From contig NZ_JAVDYC010000001.1 of NCBI RefSeq assembly GCF_031458255.1, forward strand, positions 930,001-994,000: a DNA stretch of 64,000 nt, written 5' to 3'. Numbering within the stretch: position 1 is the first letter of the stretch; the number at the start of each line of letters is the position of its first letter. A program made the translations under genes and the position numbers. Source of the DNA: Catenuloplanes niger (lineage in GTDB: Bacteria; Actinomycetota; Actinomycetes; Mycobacteriales; Micromonosporaceae). The notes beneath the pieces were generated by a model. It searched no databases, was not told the DNA's origin, and worked only from the letters and a program-made list of their open reading frames with translations. Positions 16,733-24,665 of the stretch are shown here, one piece after another.

Positions 16733-17079
16733 CGCGTCCTCCATCGCCTGCGTCCGGGTGGTGCCGGGTGGAGACCCACCGCCGCCAGATTGCCAGAATG
16801 AATAGACACATTCAAGGTTCTAAATGTTATGGAGCGCCGGACCGAGCGCTGTCCGAATCGGCGACCTCGGCACGGGTGAGCGCATAACACTTTCCCCGCA
16901 TGCCAATTTTTCGTCATGCCGAAACGCGCACCGGAATCGATCGACAGGAACACATAAAAGCACGCACCGGGCGCCTTGAACATGCGAACGGACTCTGCAA
17001 GCATCGCGATACATAAATGTTTCTACGGCGTCCGGGCCCGGCCGGCACGAGCACCCGTCTCCGAAGGAGACCTTCCGCC
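16733..17079. promoter_or_regulatory. Shared intergenic region of two secreted hydrolases
   Basis: These 347 bases hold no gene. They are AT-rich compared with the rest and include CTAAATGTTATGG (about 16820) and ATACATAAATGTTTCTAC (about 17008-17025), both built on TAAATGTT. A related block precedes the pectate lyase. I infer divergent promoters with a common control element. Confidence 0.4.
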
Positions 17080-18162
17080 ATGCACACGAGACGACAACTC
17101 GTCGCGGTCGCGCTCACCGCCGCACTCGCCGTCGTCGGCGTCGCGGCTCCGGCACACGCCGCCGAATCGAACGGCGGCACCCGGGTCATGCCGCTGGGCG
17201 ACTCCATCACCGAGGGCACGCAGATCCCCGGCGGTTACCGCATCGGGCTCTGGCAGCGGCTGGCCGGCGCCGGCTACCGCGTCGACCTGGTCGGCTCGCA
17301 GTACAACGGGCCTGCGGCCCTGGGCGACCACGACCACGAAGGCCATCCCGGCTGGCGCATCGACCAGATCGACAGCGCCATCAGCGGATGGCTGACCGCC
17401 GGCCGCCCACGCACCGTCCTGTTGCACATCGGCACCAACGACATCCTGCAGAACGTCGACGTCCCGGGTGCGCCGAACCGGCTGTCCGCGCTCATCGACC
17501 GCATCACCGCGGGCGCACCCTCGGCGGACGTGTTCGTCGCGACGATCATCCCGCTGGCGAACCAGGGCCAGGAGGCCGCCGCGCGCACGTTCAACGCCGC
17601 CATCCCCGGCATCGTGCGGGCCAAGGTGAACGCCGGCAAACGCGTGCACCTCGTCGACATGCACGCGGCGCTGACCACCGCCGACCTGATCGACGGCGTC
17701 CATCCCACCGCCGGCGGCTACGACAAGATGGCCGCCACCTGGTACGCCGCCCTGCGCGCGGTCCCCGGCACCGTCGGCGAACCGGGCGGCGGCGGGCAGA
17801 CGCTGGTCAACGCCGCGTCCGGGCGCTGCCTGGACGTGCCGAACGGCAACCCCGCCGACGGTACGCAGCCGATCGTCTGGGACTGCGGCGGCGCGGCGAA
17901 CCAGCGCTGGACGGCCGACGGCCAGACCCTGCGCGCGCTGGGCACGTGCCTCGACTCCCCCACCGGCGCCGCCTCCGGCGCCAAGGCTCAACTCTGGGCA
18001 TGCCACGGGGGTACGAACCAGCAGTGGTCGTTCGGCGCCGACGGCACGATCCGCGGCAGCCGGTCCGGGCTGTGCCTGGAGGCCGGCGGCACCGCCAACG
18101 GCAGCCCGGCCGTGCTGCGCACCTGCACCGCCGCAGCCGGCCAGCGCTGGTCCCGCGGCTGA
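17080..18162 (+). CDS. Secreted SGNH/GDSL esterase with ricin B lectin domain
   Basis: This protein is 360 residues, with ATG at 17080 behind GAAGGAGA. A signal peptide ends APAHAA. Residues 38-230 are an SGNH hydrolase: block I PLGDSITEG, block III LLHIGTNDI, block V DLIDGVHPTAGGY. Residues 240-360 are a ricin-type beta-trefoil with three QxW-type repeats (NQRW, NQQW, GQRW). This is typical of secreted acetylxylan or pectin esterases that bind polysaccharide. It is divergent from the CBM2 hydrolase. Confidence 0.9.
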   Translation: MHTRRQLVAVALTAALAVVGVAAPAHAAESNGGTRVMPLGDSITEGTQIPGGYRIGLWQRLAGAGYRVDLVGSQYNGPAALGDHDHEGHPGWRIDQIDSAISGWLTAGRPRTVLLHIGTNDILQNVDVPGAPNRLSALIDRITAGAPSADVFVATIIPLANQGQEAAARTFNAAIPGIVRAKVNAGKRVHLVDMHAALTTADLIDGVHPTAGGYDKMAATWYAALRAVPGTVGEPGGGGQTLVNAASGRCLDVPNGNPADGTQPIVWDCGGAANQRWTADGQTLRALGTCLDSPTGAASGAKAQLWACHGGTNQQWSFGADGTIRGSRSGLCLEAGGTANGSPAVLRTCTAAAGQRWSRG

Positions 18163-18184
18163 CCGGCCCGGCACGCCATGACGG

Positions 18185-18212
18185 CCGCACGGGCCGGTGC
18201 CGGCCCGTGCGG
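18185..18212. terminator. Hairpin terminator after the SGNH-ricin gene
   Basis: A perfect 13-bp inverted repeat (CCGCACGGGCCGG / CCGGCCCGTGCGG) with a 2-base loop begins 23 bases after the stop. Confidence 0.65.
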
Positions 18213-18379
18213 CGCGCACCGCGACGGACACCGCCGACTCGACGCGCGCTCAGATGCCGTGGAACGCGTAGACGTACGCCACGTAGCTGCCGTCGGCGGT
18301 CCGCTGTGTGCGACCGGCTGCCGCGGCTCGCCGCCGTTCGGGTGGCCGACGATGCGACGCGGCGCGACGGCCGGAGCGG

Positions 18380-19903
18380 TCACGGCTGACGCATCTCCTT
18401 CGACACCAGCAGGCCGTCACGGAAGCAGAAGCGGTACCGGCCGGTGAACGAGTCCGGCCGGAAACGGATCCGGGCCTGGTACGAGACGCACTCCAGGCCC
18501 GGTGGCGGCATCGGGTCGGCCACCGACGCGGCCGGGTCCGGAAGGCGGGAGCGGACCTGCGCCTCGGTCGCGCCGATCGCCATGTCCCGGAACGTGTGGT
18601 CGTCCACGGTGGACCCGACGGTCGCCGTCCACCAGCCGGCCGCGCACAGCAGCAGCACCGTGACCGAGGACGCGGCGAGCACCGCCCACCCGAGCCGGCT
18701 CCGGCGATCCGCACGCCGCAACGCCACCGTGACCTCGTCGACCGCGCCGGCCGCCGGTCCCTGCGGGGTGAGCGGCAGCGTCGCCGCGAGCCGGAAGCCG
18801 GCGTCCGGCTCGCGGCCGTGGTAGAGCACGCCACCGACCAGCCGGACCCGCTCGGCCAGTCCCGGCAGGCCCCGGCCACCGCCCGGGCCGCCACCGGGCC
18901 GGCCGGGGCCGTTGACCACCTCGGCGATCACCGCGTCCGGCTCGTAACGCAGCGCGAGCCGGACGCGGCTGCCGTGCGCGTGCCGCAGCGCGTTCGTCAG
19001 CCCCTCCTGCAGCGTGCGGTACGCCGCGTGGTCGATCACCGGGTGCAGCGGCCGTACCGTGCCCTCCCGCCGCAACGTGATCCGGGTTCCCGCCGCACGG
19101 GCGCCCTCGACCAGGCGGTCGAGCTCGGCGAGCCCGGCGGACAGCGGCTCGGTCTCGGCACCGTTCTGGCCGTCGCGCAGGACCACGAGGATCTGGTGCA
19201 TCTCATCCATCGCCTGCACGGCCGCGGTGTGCACCAGCCGGACCACGTCCGCCGGCGGTGGGGCCTGCGTGGACCGCAGCGCACCGGTGTGGAGCGAGAT
19301 GAGCGTGAGGCGGTGACCGAGCGAGTCGTGCATCTCGCCGGCGATCCGGGCGACCTCCCGGATCCGTACCCGCTCGGCTGTCGTGCGCTGTTGTTCCTCC
19401 AGCATCTCGGTGCGTTGCCGCACCAGGGACAGCAGTTCGCGACGCTGGACGGCCAGCCACGTCGCGACGGCCGGGAGCAGGTCGGCGGCGACGAAGACGC
19501 ACGCGGTGACCAGCACCTGCGCCGGGCCGCCCTCGTCGTCGGCGCGCAGATCCGCCATCAGCTGCAGCGGCAGCGTCGCGCCGAGCGCCACGGCGAGCCG
19601 ACGGACGTCGCGGATCCGGTACCCCGCGGACACGCTGAGGGCGATGAGCAGGAAGAAGCTGTTCTGGCCGCTGGCGGTGCCGACGGCGGCCGCGGTCAGC
19701 AGGGCCGTCGCGGGGTACGCGCGGCGCAGCAGGACCGACCCGATGTCCACGCACGCCACCAGCACGACCAGCCCCGCCGGCAGCAGACGGCCGAGGTCCG
19801 GCAGGCCCACGGCCGTGGCGGTGAGCGCGATCGCCAGGCCCGCGTCGTACGTCAGCCGCGCCGGTCCGGCGGACCTGATCGCGCGCCACCACCTCGTGAT
19901 CAC
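18380..19903 (-). CDS. Sensor histidine kinase (NarL/HisKA_3 type) with C-terminal membrane extension
   Basis: This is a 507-residue membrane kinase. GTG at 19903 opens 5 bases after a tiny membrane-peptide gene. Residues 20-165 hold several membrane helices. The dimerisation box EMHDSLGHRL carries phospho-acceptor H192, and the ATPase includes a Gly-rich lid (GPGGGRGLPGLAER). After residue 400 there is an unusual tail: one membrane helix (about 430-455), then about 75 residues with two Cys (CVSYQARIRF ... YRFCFRDG). No response-regulator gene is adjacent, so it is an orphan here. Confidence 0.85.
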   Translation of the reverse strand: MITRWWRAIRSAGPARLTYDAGLAIALTATAVGLPDLGRLLPAGLVVLVACVDIGSVLLRRAYPATALLTAAAVGTASGQNSFFLLIALSVSAGYRIRDVRRLAVALGATLPLQLMADLRADDEGGPAQVLVTACVFVAADLLPAVATWLAVQRRELLSLVRQRTEMLEEQQRTTAERVRIREVARIAGEMHDSLGHRLTLISLHTGALRSTQAPPPADVVRLVHTAAVQAMDEMHQILVVLRDGQNGAETEPLSAGLAELDRLVEGARAAGTRITLRREGTVRPLHPVIDHAAYRTLQEGLTNALRHAHGSRVRLALRYEPDAVIAEVVNGPGRPGGGPGGGRGLPGLAERVRLVGGVLYHGREPDAGFRLAATLPLTPQGPAAGAVDEVTVALRRADRRSRLGWAVLAASSVTVLLLCAAGWWTATVGSTVDDHTFRDMAIGATEAQVRSRLPDPAASVADPMPPPGLECVSYQARIRFRPDSFTGRYRFCFRDGLLVSKEMRQP

Positions 19904-19908
19904 GACGG

Positions 19909-19998
19909 TCAGCCGGTGACCGCGAGGGCGAGGTAGGCGAACAACACGACGGGGGCGAGCACGATCAGGGCGATGGCGATCAGTACGGCCTTGCGCAC
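19909..19998 (-). CDS. 29-residue single-helix membrane peptide upstream of the kinase
   Basis: GTG at 19998 follows GAGGAG by 5 bases and encodes a 29-residue peptide: MRKAV, a long hydrophobic run rich in Leu/Ile/Val/Ala with one Pro, and a short VTG end. The stop is 5 bases before the kinase start, so the two should be co-translated. Basic N-terminus and hydrophobic core indicate one membrane span, N-in. I do not recognise the family. It could be a kinase modulator or a leader peptide coupling translation. Confidence 0.6.
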   Translation of the reverse strand: MRKAVLIAIALIVLAPVVLFAYLALAVTG

Positions 19999-20106
19999 GT
20001 CAACTCCTCGGTGGTGATGGGTTGCCTCCAGCCTCGTGGCACCGGCAGCCGGAAACGTCAGCGCAATGGCTGATCGTGGCGGGCGTGGGTGGTACGAAAG
20101 TGCCAT

Positions 20107-21384
20107 TCACCGGATCAGCTTCTCGATCAGCGCGACCGCGCGCTGCTCCGGCGTCGCGCCGTCGGCCAGTTCGTCACGCAGCGCGCGGGCACGGTCCGAG
20201 AACGACGGATCGCGCAGCACCCGGCGGACCGAGTCGCGCACGGCCGACGCGGACGGCGTCTGGCTGCGCAGGTCGAGTCCCACCCCGGACCAGGCCACGC
20301 GGGCGGCCGTTTCCGGCTTGTCCTCGGTCCGCCCGGCGACCACCATCGGCAGGCCGTGCGCGAGCGCGAGCTGGATCGTGCCGTAACCACCGTTGGTGAC
20401 GACGGCGCGCGCGTGCGGGAAGAGCTCGGCGAACGGGATGAACGCCGCAGCCCGCGCGTTGCCCGGCAGCGGCCCGAGCACGGACGGATCCGCGCCCCCG
20501 GTCACGACGACCACCAGGAGCTCCTCGGCGGCGAGCCCGGCCAGCGCCGGGCGCAGCAGTTCCGCCGGGTCCGTCGCGATGGTGCCCTGGGAGACCACGA
20601 CCACCGGCCGGTCCCCGGACGTGACCTCCGGCCACCAGGGCGGCGGCGTGAACGGCGTCGACGGCGGCAGCGGTGCCGGATGCCCGACGAAGTGCACGTG
20701 AGCCGGCAGGTCGGTACGCGGGTACTCGAACCCCGGCGTGCACAACTGCAGATGCAGCGCGACACCGTGGCCGGCGTCCATCGCGGTGCGGCCCGCGGGC
20801 GGCAGCCCCAGCGCGGTGCGCTGCGCGTCGATCTGGCCGATGCTCGCCGCGAACACCGTGCGGCGCACGAACGCGGTCAGCGCCCGGTCACGAAGCCTGC
20901 CGAGCGGTCCGCTCATCGGCGACAGGCCCAGCCCGAACGGCGGAAGGTCGCGGCTCGGCAGCCCGAGGGCGGTGATGCCGTAGTGGACGACCGGCGGCCC
21001 GCCGCGCTCGTGCACCGCCGTGGCCGCGCCGTACGGCGGATCCGCGACCAGCACGTCCGCCGGCTCCTCGGCCAGCATCGCCTCGATGTGCCGCACGTGC
21101 GCGGCGACCGGCGCGACGAAGTAGTTGGCGATGTCCCACTGGAGCTTGCGCAGCCCGGTCAGGGCGGCCCGCTCCGGCCAGCGCTCGTCCGGCGTCATGC
21201 CGCTCCAGTCCACCTCCGCCGGCACCGGCGTGAAGACCGCACCGGCCCGGGTCACGGACCGCTCGAACTCGCGGCCGGTGGTGAACCGCACCTCGTGCCC
21301 GGCCGCGCGCAAGGCCTTGACCAGCGGTAGTGCCGGATTGACGTGACCGGCGGCCGGCGTGGCCGCGAACAGCAATCGTGCCAT
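20107..21384 (-). CDS. GT1-family glycosyltransferase (UGT/MGT type)
   Basis: This 425-residue GT-B enzyme starts MARLLFAATPAAGHVNPALP, with the catalytic His early. The C-terminal nucleotide-sugar domain is abbreviated but recognisable (VVVSQGTIATDPAELLRPAL, VTNGGYGTIQLALAHGLPMV, EDKPETAARVAWSGVGLDL). Such enzymes glycosylate macrolides, flavonoids or antibiotics, for self-resistance or tailoring. It is not embedded in a biosynthetic cluster, so xenobiotic inactivation is plausible. Confidence 0.88.
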   Translation of the reverse strand: MARLLFAATPAAGHVNPALPLVKALRAAGHEVRFTTGREFERSVTRAGAVFTPVPAEVDWSGMTPDERWPERAALTGLRKLQWDIANYFVAPVAAHVRHIEAMLAEEPADVLVADPPYGAATAVHERGGPPVVHYGITALGLPSRDLPPFGLGLSPMSGPLGRLRDRALTAFVRRTVFAASIGQIDAQRTALGLPPAGRTAMDAGHGVALHLQLCTPGFEYPRTDLPAHVHFVGHPAPLPPSTPFTPPPWWPEVTSGDRPVVVVSQGTIATDPAELLRPALAGLAAEELLVVVVTGGADPSVLGPLPGNARAAAFIPFAELFPHARAVVTNGGYGTIQLALAHGLPMVVAGRTEDKPETAARVAWSGVGLDLRSQTPSASAVRDSVRRVLRDPSFSDRARALRDELADGATPEQRAVALIEKLIR

Positions 21385-21488
21385 GTGTCTGAACTCCTGA
21401 TTCGGGGTGACCGTCTACTTAAGATCCGGTAGCGGTACGGGCGGTCGTGCGCAACGGTTCCACGCCGGTGACCGCGTCGCGAGGGTCG

Positions 21489-21728
21489 CTACGAGAACCG
21501 CTCAGCCGCCTTGACCAGCATGGCCAGCAGGTAGGCGCCGGCCAGGAACAGCAGCCCGCGGGCGGCACCGCCGGCACCGGGTCCGTGCGCGGTGCCGCCG
21601 CCCAGGTGCACGATCAGCAGGTGCAGGGCGCGCGTTCCCGCCCGGTCATGGTCGTTGTGCACCATGTCGTTCCCGAGGTCCTGGTTTCCACAGTGGCGCG
21701 GTGCCGGCGGGTGGAACTCCGTCACCAT
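21489..21728 (-). CDS. Small His-rich membrane protein of unknown function
   Basis: The ATG at 21728 overlaps the stop of the PLP-enzyme gene (ATGGTGA). The 79 codons show strong G/C third-position bias, which argues for a real gene. The N-terminal half is His-rich (HPPAPRHCGNQ, HNDHD, LHLLIVHLGGG) and the C-terminus is one membrane helix (GLLFLAGAYLLAMLV). It is the last gene of the PLP operon by position. It could be a metal-handling or transport accessory peptide; no family is recognised. Confidence 0.6.
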   Translation of the reverse strand: MVTEFHPPAPRHCGNQDLGNDMVHNDHDRAGTRALHLLIVHLGGGTAHGPGAGGAARGLLFLAGAYLLAMLVKAAERFS

Positions 21729-22870
21729 CCGTCGTGCCGGGCCCAGTGCGCCTCGACGACGGGCGCGCCGGCCGCCGCGCCGCCGCCGATGACGTGGTAG
21801 CGCCGGTGCTGGGCGGCGGTGGCGCAGGCGTGGTTGGGCAGGATCCGCACGCGGGTGCCGACCGGCAGCTCCGGGAGGACACCGGTGCTGCCGGGGCGCA
21901 GGGCGAGGGTGCCGTGCTCCTGGCTCGCGCCACTCATGATCAGATCCGGCAGGACCCGGCCGTCCAGGGTGGTGACGAGCCCGTACCCCTGATCGATGCG
22001 CTGGGTGGCGGTGCCGCGGTCCCGGGAGGTGGCCGTCCAGCCGCCGTCGGTGAGGATCCACCCGCGGTCGGGGCGGTGACCGATCACGGTCACGACCACG
22101 GACAGCGCGAGGTCGTCGACGTCGCAGACCCCGATGCCGGCCATGACCAGGTCGAAGAAGACGTAGTTGCCGGCCCGGACCTCGGTGACGCCCGCGAGGT
22201 CCGCCTCGGCGTGCGCGGTGGGCGTGGATCCGACGCTGACGACGGGGCACGGCAGGCCGGCCCGCCGGAGGTGGCCGGCCGCGCGGACGACGGTGTCGCG
22301 CTCGTGGCGCGCTGCTTCCCGGCGGGCCGCGGGCGTGTCCGCGAAGTACGACTCCCCCGCGTGGGCGAGCACGCCGCGGAGTTCGGCGCCGCCGTCGGCG
22401 AGGCGCCGCCCGATCTCCGGCAGGATCGGGTCGTCGGCGCCGATACCGCCGCGGTGCCCGTCGCAGTCGATCTCGATGAGGGCGGGCACCGGGTCGCCGG
22501 CATCGGCCGACGCCTTCGCCACCGCGTCGGCCTGTGCGACGCTGTCGAGCAGCACGGCCAGGTCCACGCCGCGGCGCCGCAGGGCGAGCACGCGCGGGAG
22601 CTTGTGCGGGTCGATGCCGACCGCGTAGAGCACGTCGGTGTATCCGCCGTCGGCGAAGTACCCGGCCTCAGCCAGGGTGGACACCGTGACCGGGCCGGGA
22701 CCGCCCGGGAAGACCCGTGCCGCGACGTCGAGGGACTTGGACGTCTTGACGTGCAGCCGCAGCGGTACGCCGGACGCGTGCAGGTGGGCCCGGAGCCGCG
22801 CGATGTTGCGGTCCGTCCGCGCGCGGTCGACGACGGCGAACGGCGTCTGGGGGTCGTTGAGCGTGTTCAT
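21722..22870 (-). CDS. PLP-dependent D-serine dehydratase/D-threonine aldolase-family enzyme
   Basis: This 382-residue alanine-racemase-fold enzyme binds PLP through Lys in LHVKTSKS (K42). It also has IEIDCDGHRGGI, VSVGSTPTA for the phosphate, AGNYVFFD, and a C-terminal metal pair in PNHACAT (His-x-Cys), as in Zn-dependent D-serine dehydratases. Relatives include D-threonine aldolase and beta-hydroxyaspartate aldolase. The start overlaps the stop of the ornithine-cyclodeaminase-like gene (ATGA). It acts on D- or hydroxy-amino acids; the exact substrate is uncertain. Confidence 0.85.
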   Translation of the reverse strand: MNTLNDPQTPFAVVDRARTDRNIARLRAHLHASGVPLRLHVKTSKSLDVAARVFPGGPGPVTVSTLAEAGYFADGGYTDVLYAVGIDPHKLPRVLALRRRGVDLAVLLDSVAQADAVAKASADAGDPVPALIEIDCDGHRGGIGADDPILPEIGRRLADGGAELRGVLAHAGESYFADTPAARREAARHERDTVVRAAGHLRRAGLPCPVVSVGSTPTAHAEADLAGVTEVRAGNYVFFDLVMAGIGVCDVDDLALSVVVTVIGHRPDRGWILTDGGWTATSRDRGTATQRIDQGYGLVTTLDGRVLPDLIMSGASQEHGTLALRPGSTGVLPELPVGTRVRILPNHACATAAQHRRYHVIGGGAAAGAPVVEAHWARHDGW

Positions 22871-23802
22871 TCGCAGATCTCCGTGCGGTGCTGGTCGGCG
22901 CGCGCGAGCAGGGCCGCCGCGAGCGTGAGGTCCTGGAGCGCGAAGCCGGAGCTGTCGAAGACCGTGATCTGCGTGGCCGAGACACGGCCCGGGGCCCGGC
23001 CGCGGAGTACGTCGCCGAGCTGTGTGACCGGCGCCGTCACCGGGGCGTGCTGCAACTCGCCGATCGCGCGCGACTGCGCCGCCAGATCGCAGAAGAGCGT
23101 GGCGCGCTCGTACAGCCGCGGTGGAAGCTCCTGTTTGCCGGGCGCGTCCGCACCCATGGCCGAGACGTGGGCACCGGGCCGGATCCAGTCCGCGTCGAAC
23201 AGCGGGCGGGCCGAGGTCGTGGCCGTGATGACGACGTCCGCGGCCCGGCAGGCGGCCTCCGCGGTCGCCGCGCGTGCGGGCAGTCCGGTCAGCCGCCGGA
23301 TCTCGGTGGCGAACGCGCGGGCGGCCTCGGGACGGCGGCCGGCGACCAGCACCGTGGCGAAGGAACCGACCCGCGCGACGGCACGCACGTCGTGCAGCGC
23401 CTGGTGCCCGGTGCCGATCACGGTGAGCACCCGGGAGTCCGGGCGGGCCAGGGTCAGCACGGCGAGCGCGTCGGCGGCGGCGGTGCGATACGCGTTCGCC
23501 GCGGCCGTCTCGACGACGGCCGCCAGCCGGCCCGTGCGCTGGTCCAGCAGGATCACGGCCGAGCCGTGCCGCGGGATGCCGCCGGCGTCGTTGCCGGGCC
23601 AGTAGCTGCCGATCTTCACACCGGTCTCCGCGCCGACCGTGCCGGACTTCAGGGTGAAGCGGTCGGCCCGGCGCCCGCCGTGGCCGACCACGACCGGGAA
23701 GGTGACCCCGTCCCCGGTGGCGAGAAATGCCTCGCGGGCGGCCGCGAGCGCGAGGTCGTCGTCGACGAGCCGCACGGTGTGCGCTTCCTCGAGGACCCGC
23801 AT
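22867..23802 (-). CDS. Ornithine cyclodeaminase/mu-crystallin-family dehydrogenase
   Basis: This 311-residue NAD(P)-binding enzyme has a Rossmann motif VIGTGHQALHDVRA, the family substrate region (FTLKSGTV, KIGSYWPGN) and DVVITATTSARPLFD. The family includes ornithine cyclodeaminase, alanine dehydrogenase, ketimine reductase and iminosuccinate reductase. It lies between a YheO-like regulator and the PLP enzyme with one- and four-base overlaps, so all belong to one operon handling an unusual amino acid. Confidence 0.85.
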   Translation of the reverse strand: MRVLEEAHTVRLVDDDLALAAAREAFLATGDGVTFPVVVGHGGRRADRFTLKSGTVGAETGVKIGSYWPGNDAGGIPRHGSAVILLDQRTGRLAAVVETAAANAYRTAAADALAVLTLARPDSRVLTVIGTGHQALHDVRAVARVGSFATVLVAGRRPEAARAFATEIRRLTGLPARAATAEAACRAADVVITATTSARPLFDADWIRPGAHVSAMGADAPGKQELPPRLYERATLFCDLAAQSRAIGELQHAPVTAPVTQLGDVLRGRAPGRVSATQITVFDSSGFALQDLTLAAALLARADQHRTEICE

Positions 23803-24446
23803 CAGCCGTTCTCCCTGATCGCCGCCAGGTCGTTGTAGAGCGCGGCACGGGAGATGCCCAGCCGGGTGGAGACCCGGCCCGGCGCGCCACGCAGCGCGAA
23901 CACGCCGGCGTCGTGCAGCGCCCGCACGACCTCGAGCCGATCGTGCTTGTCCATCGCGGCCACCGGCATCCCACGCGCGGCCTCCGCCTCCTCGACGAGC
24001 GCCGACACGACCTGGTCGAGGTCGCCGGAGAAGTTCGTCGCGCCGAGCGGGGCCGCCGCGGCCGCCGTCCCCGCCAGGTCGGTCAGTATCGCGGCGGCCC
24101 GGTGCAGCACGGTGACGTCGACGTTGATGCAAAGCGCGCCGATCAGCACACCGTGCCCGTCGCGCAGCGGCAGCGTCGAGCATTTCAGCGTCCGGCCGTC
24201 GGCCGTCCGGGTGAGGTAGTTGACCTCATTGGTGGCCTCGTCACCGGCGGCGAGGACCCGGAGCCCGATCTGGCTCATCGCGTCACCGGCGCGCCGGCCG
24301 GTGACGTCTCCGGCGACCGCGACGACCGAGTGCTCCTCGTCGCGATAGTCGTGCAGCACCACCTCGCACGCGCTGCCGAAGGTGGCGGCGATGCCCGCCA
24401 CGACCGGGCGCAGCGCGGCGAAGATCGCATCTGCCGAATCCGACAT
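23802..24446 (-). CDS. YheO-type PAS/HTH transcriptional regulator
   Basis: This 214-residue regulator has an N-terminal YheO-like PAS domain (FAALRPVVAGIAATFGSACE ... KCSTLPLRDGHGVLIGALCINV) and a C-terminal HTH (STRLGISRAALYNDLAAIRE). Related DNA-binding proteins control D-serine, hydroxyaspartate and similar amino-acid catabolic operons. It is the first gene of the operon, overlapping the next gene by 1 base, behind two tandem palindromes that are its probable autoregulatory sites. Confidence 0.85.
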   Translation of the reverse strand: MSDSADAIFAALRPVVAGIAATFGSACEVVLHDYRDEEHSVVAVAGDVTGRRAGDAMSQIGLRVLAAGDEATNEVNYLTRTADGRTLKCSTLPLRDGHGVLIGALCINVDVTVLHRAAAILTDLAGTAAAAAPLGATNFSGDLDQVVSALVEEAEAARGMPVAAMDKHDRLEVVRALHDAGVFALRGAPGRVSTRLGISRAALYNDLAAIRENG

Positions 24447-24459
24447 CCCACACCACACT

Positions 24460-24497
24460 CCTAGACGTTTCGTCCAACCTTAGACGGAACGTCTAGG
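24460..24497. promoter_or_regulatory. Two tandem TAGACGnnnCGTCyA operators
   Basis: TAGACGTTTCGTCCA (24462-24476) and TAGACGGAACGTCTA (24481-24495) share the palindrome TAGACG-n3-CGTCTA, centres 19 bases apart. The pair also forms a larger 15-bp inverted repeat. They begin 14 bases upstream of the YheO-like regulator's ATG. Cooperative binding by that regulator is inferred. Confidence 0.7.
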
Positions 24498-24613
24498 CGG
24501 TGGCAAGGCTCCGTCCCGGTTTCTCCGCGCACGCGCATCCGCCACCTCACCCGCACGCTGCACACCCTCCTGCCGACGCCGGACGACGAGAGGGGGTAGG
24601 CGCCCGACCGCGT

Positions 24614-24654
24614 GCCGGAGCGTGGTGGCCGGGTCGCCGCCACCACGCTCCGGC
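24614..24654. terminator. Terminator of the TerC gene
   Basis: A perfect 16-bp inverted repeat (GCCGGAGCGTGGTGGC / GCCACCACGCTCCGGC) with a 9-base loop lies 11 bases past the minus-strand stop at 24666. Confidence 0.8.
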
Positions 24655-24665
24655 CCGCCGGCGGA

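Noticed and set aside
15087-16811. 574-codon minus-strand frame over the PPOX and CBM2-hydrolase genes
   Set aside because: Low-complexity Arg/Gly/Ala translation without motifs; the overlapping frames encode recognisable proteins.
18250-18379. Possible coupled gene after the histidine kinase (GTGA overlap, VTAPAVAPRRIVGHPNGGEP)
   Set aside because: The frame soon loses coding character and the protein-like piece SYVAYVYAFHGI is in another frame. It could be a remnant of a partner gene, but the evidence is too thin to annotate.
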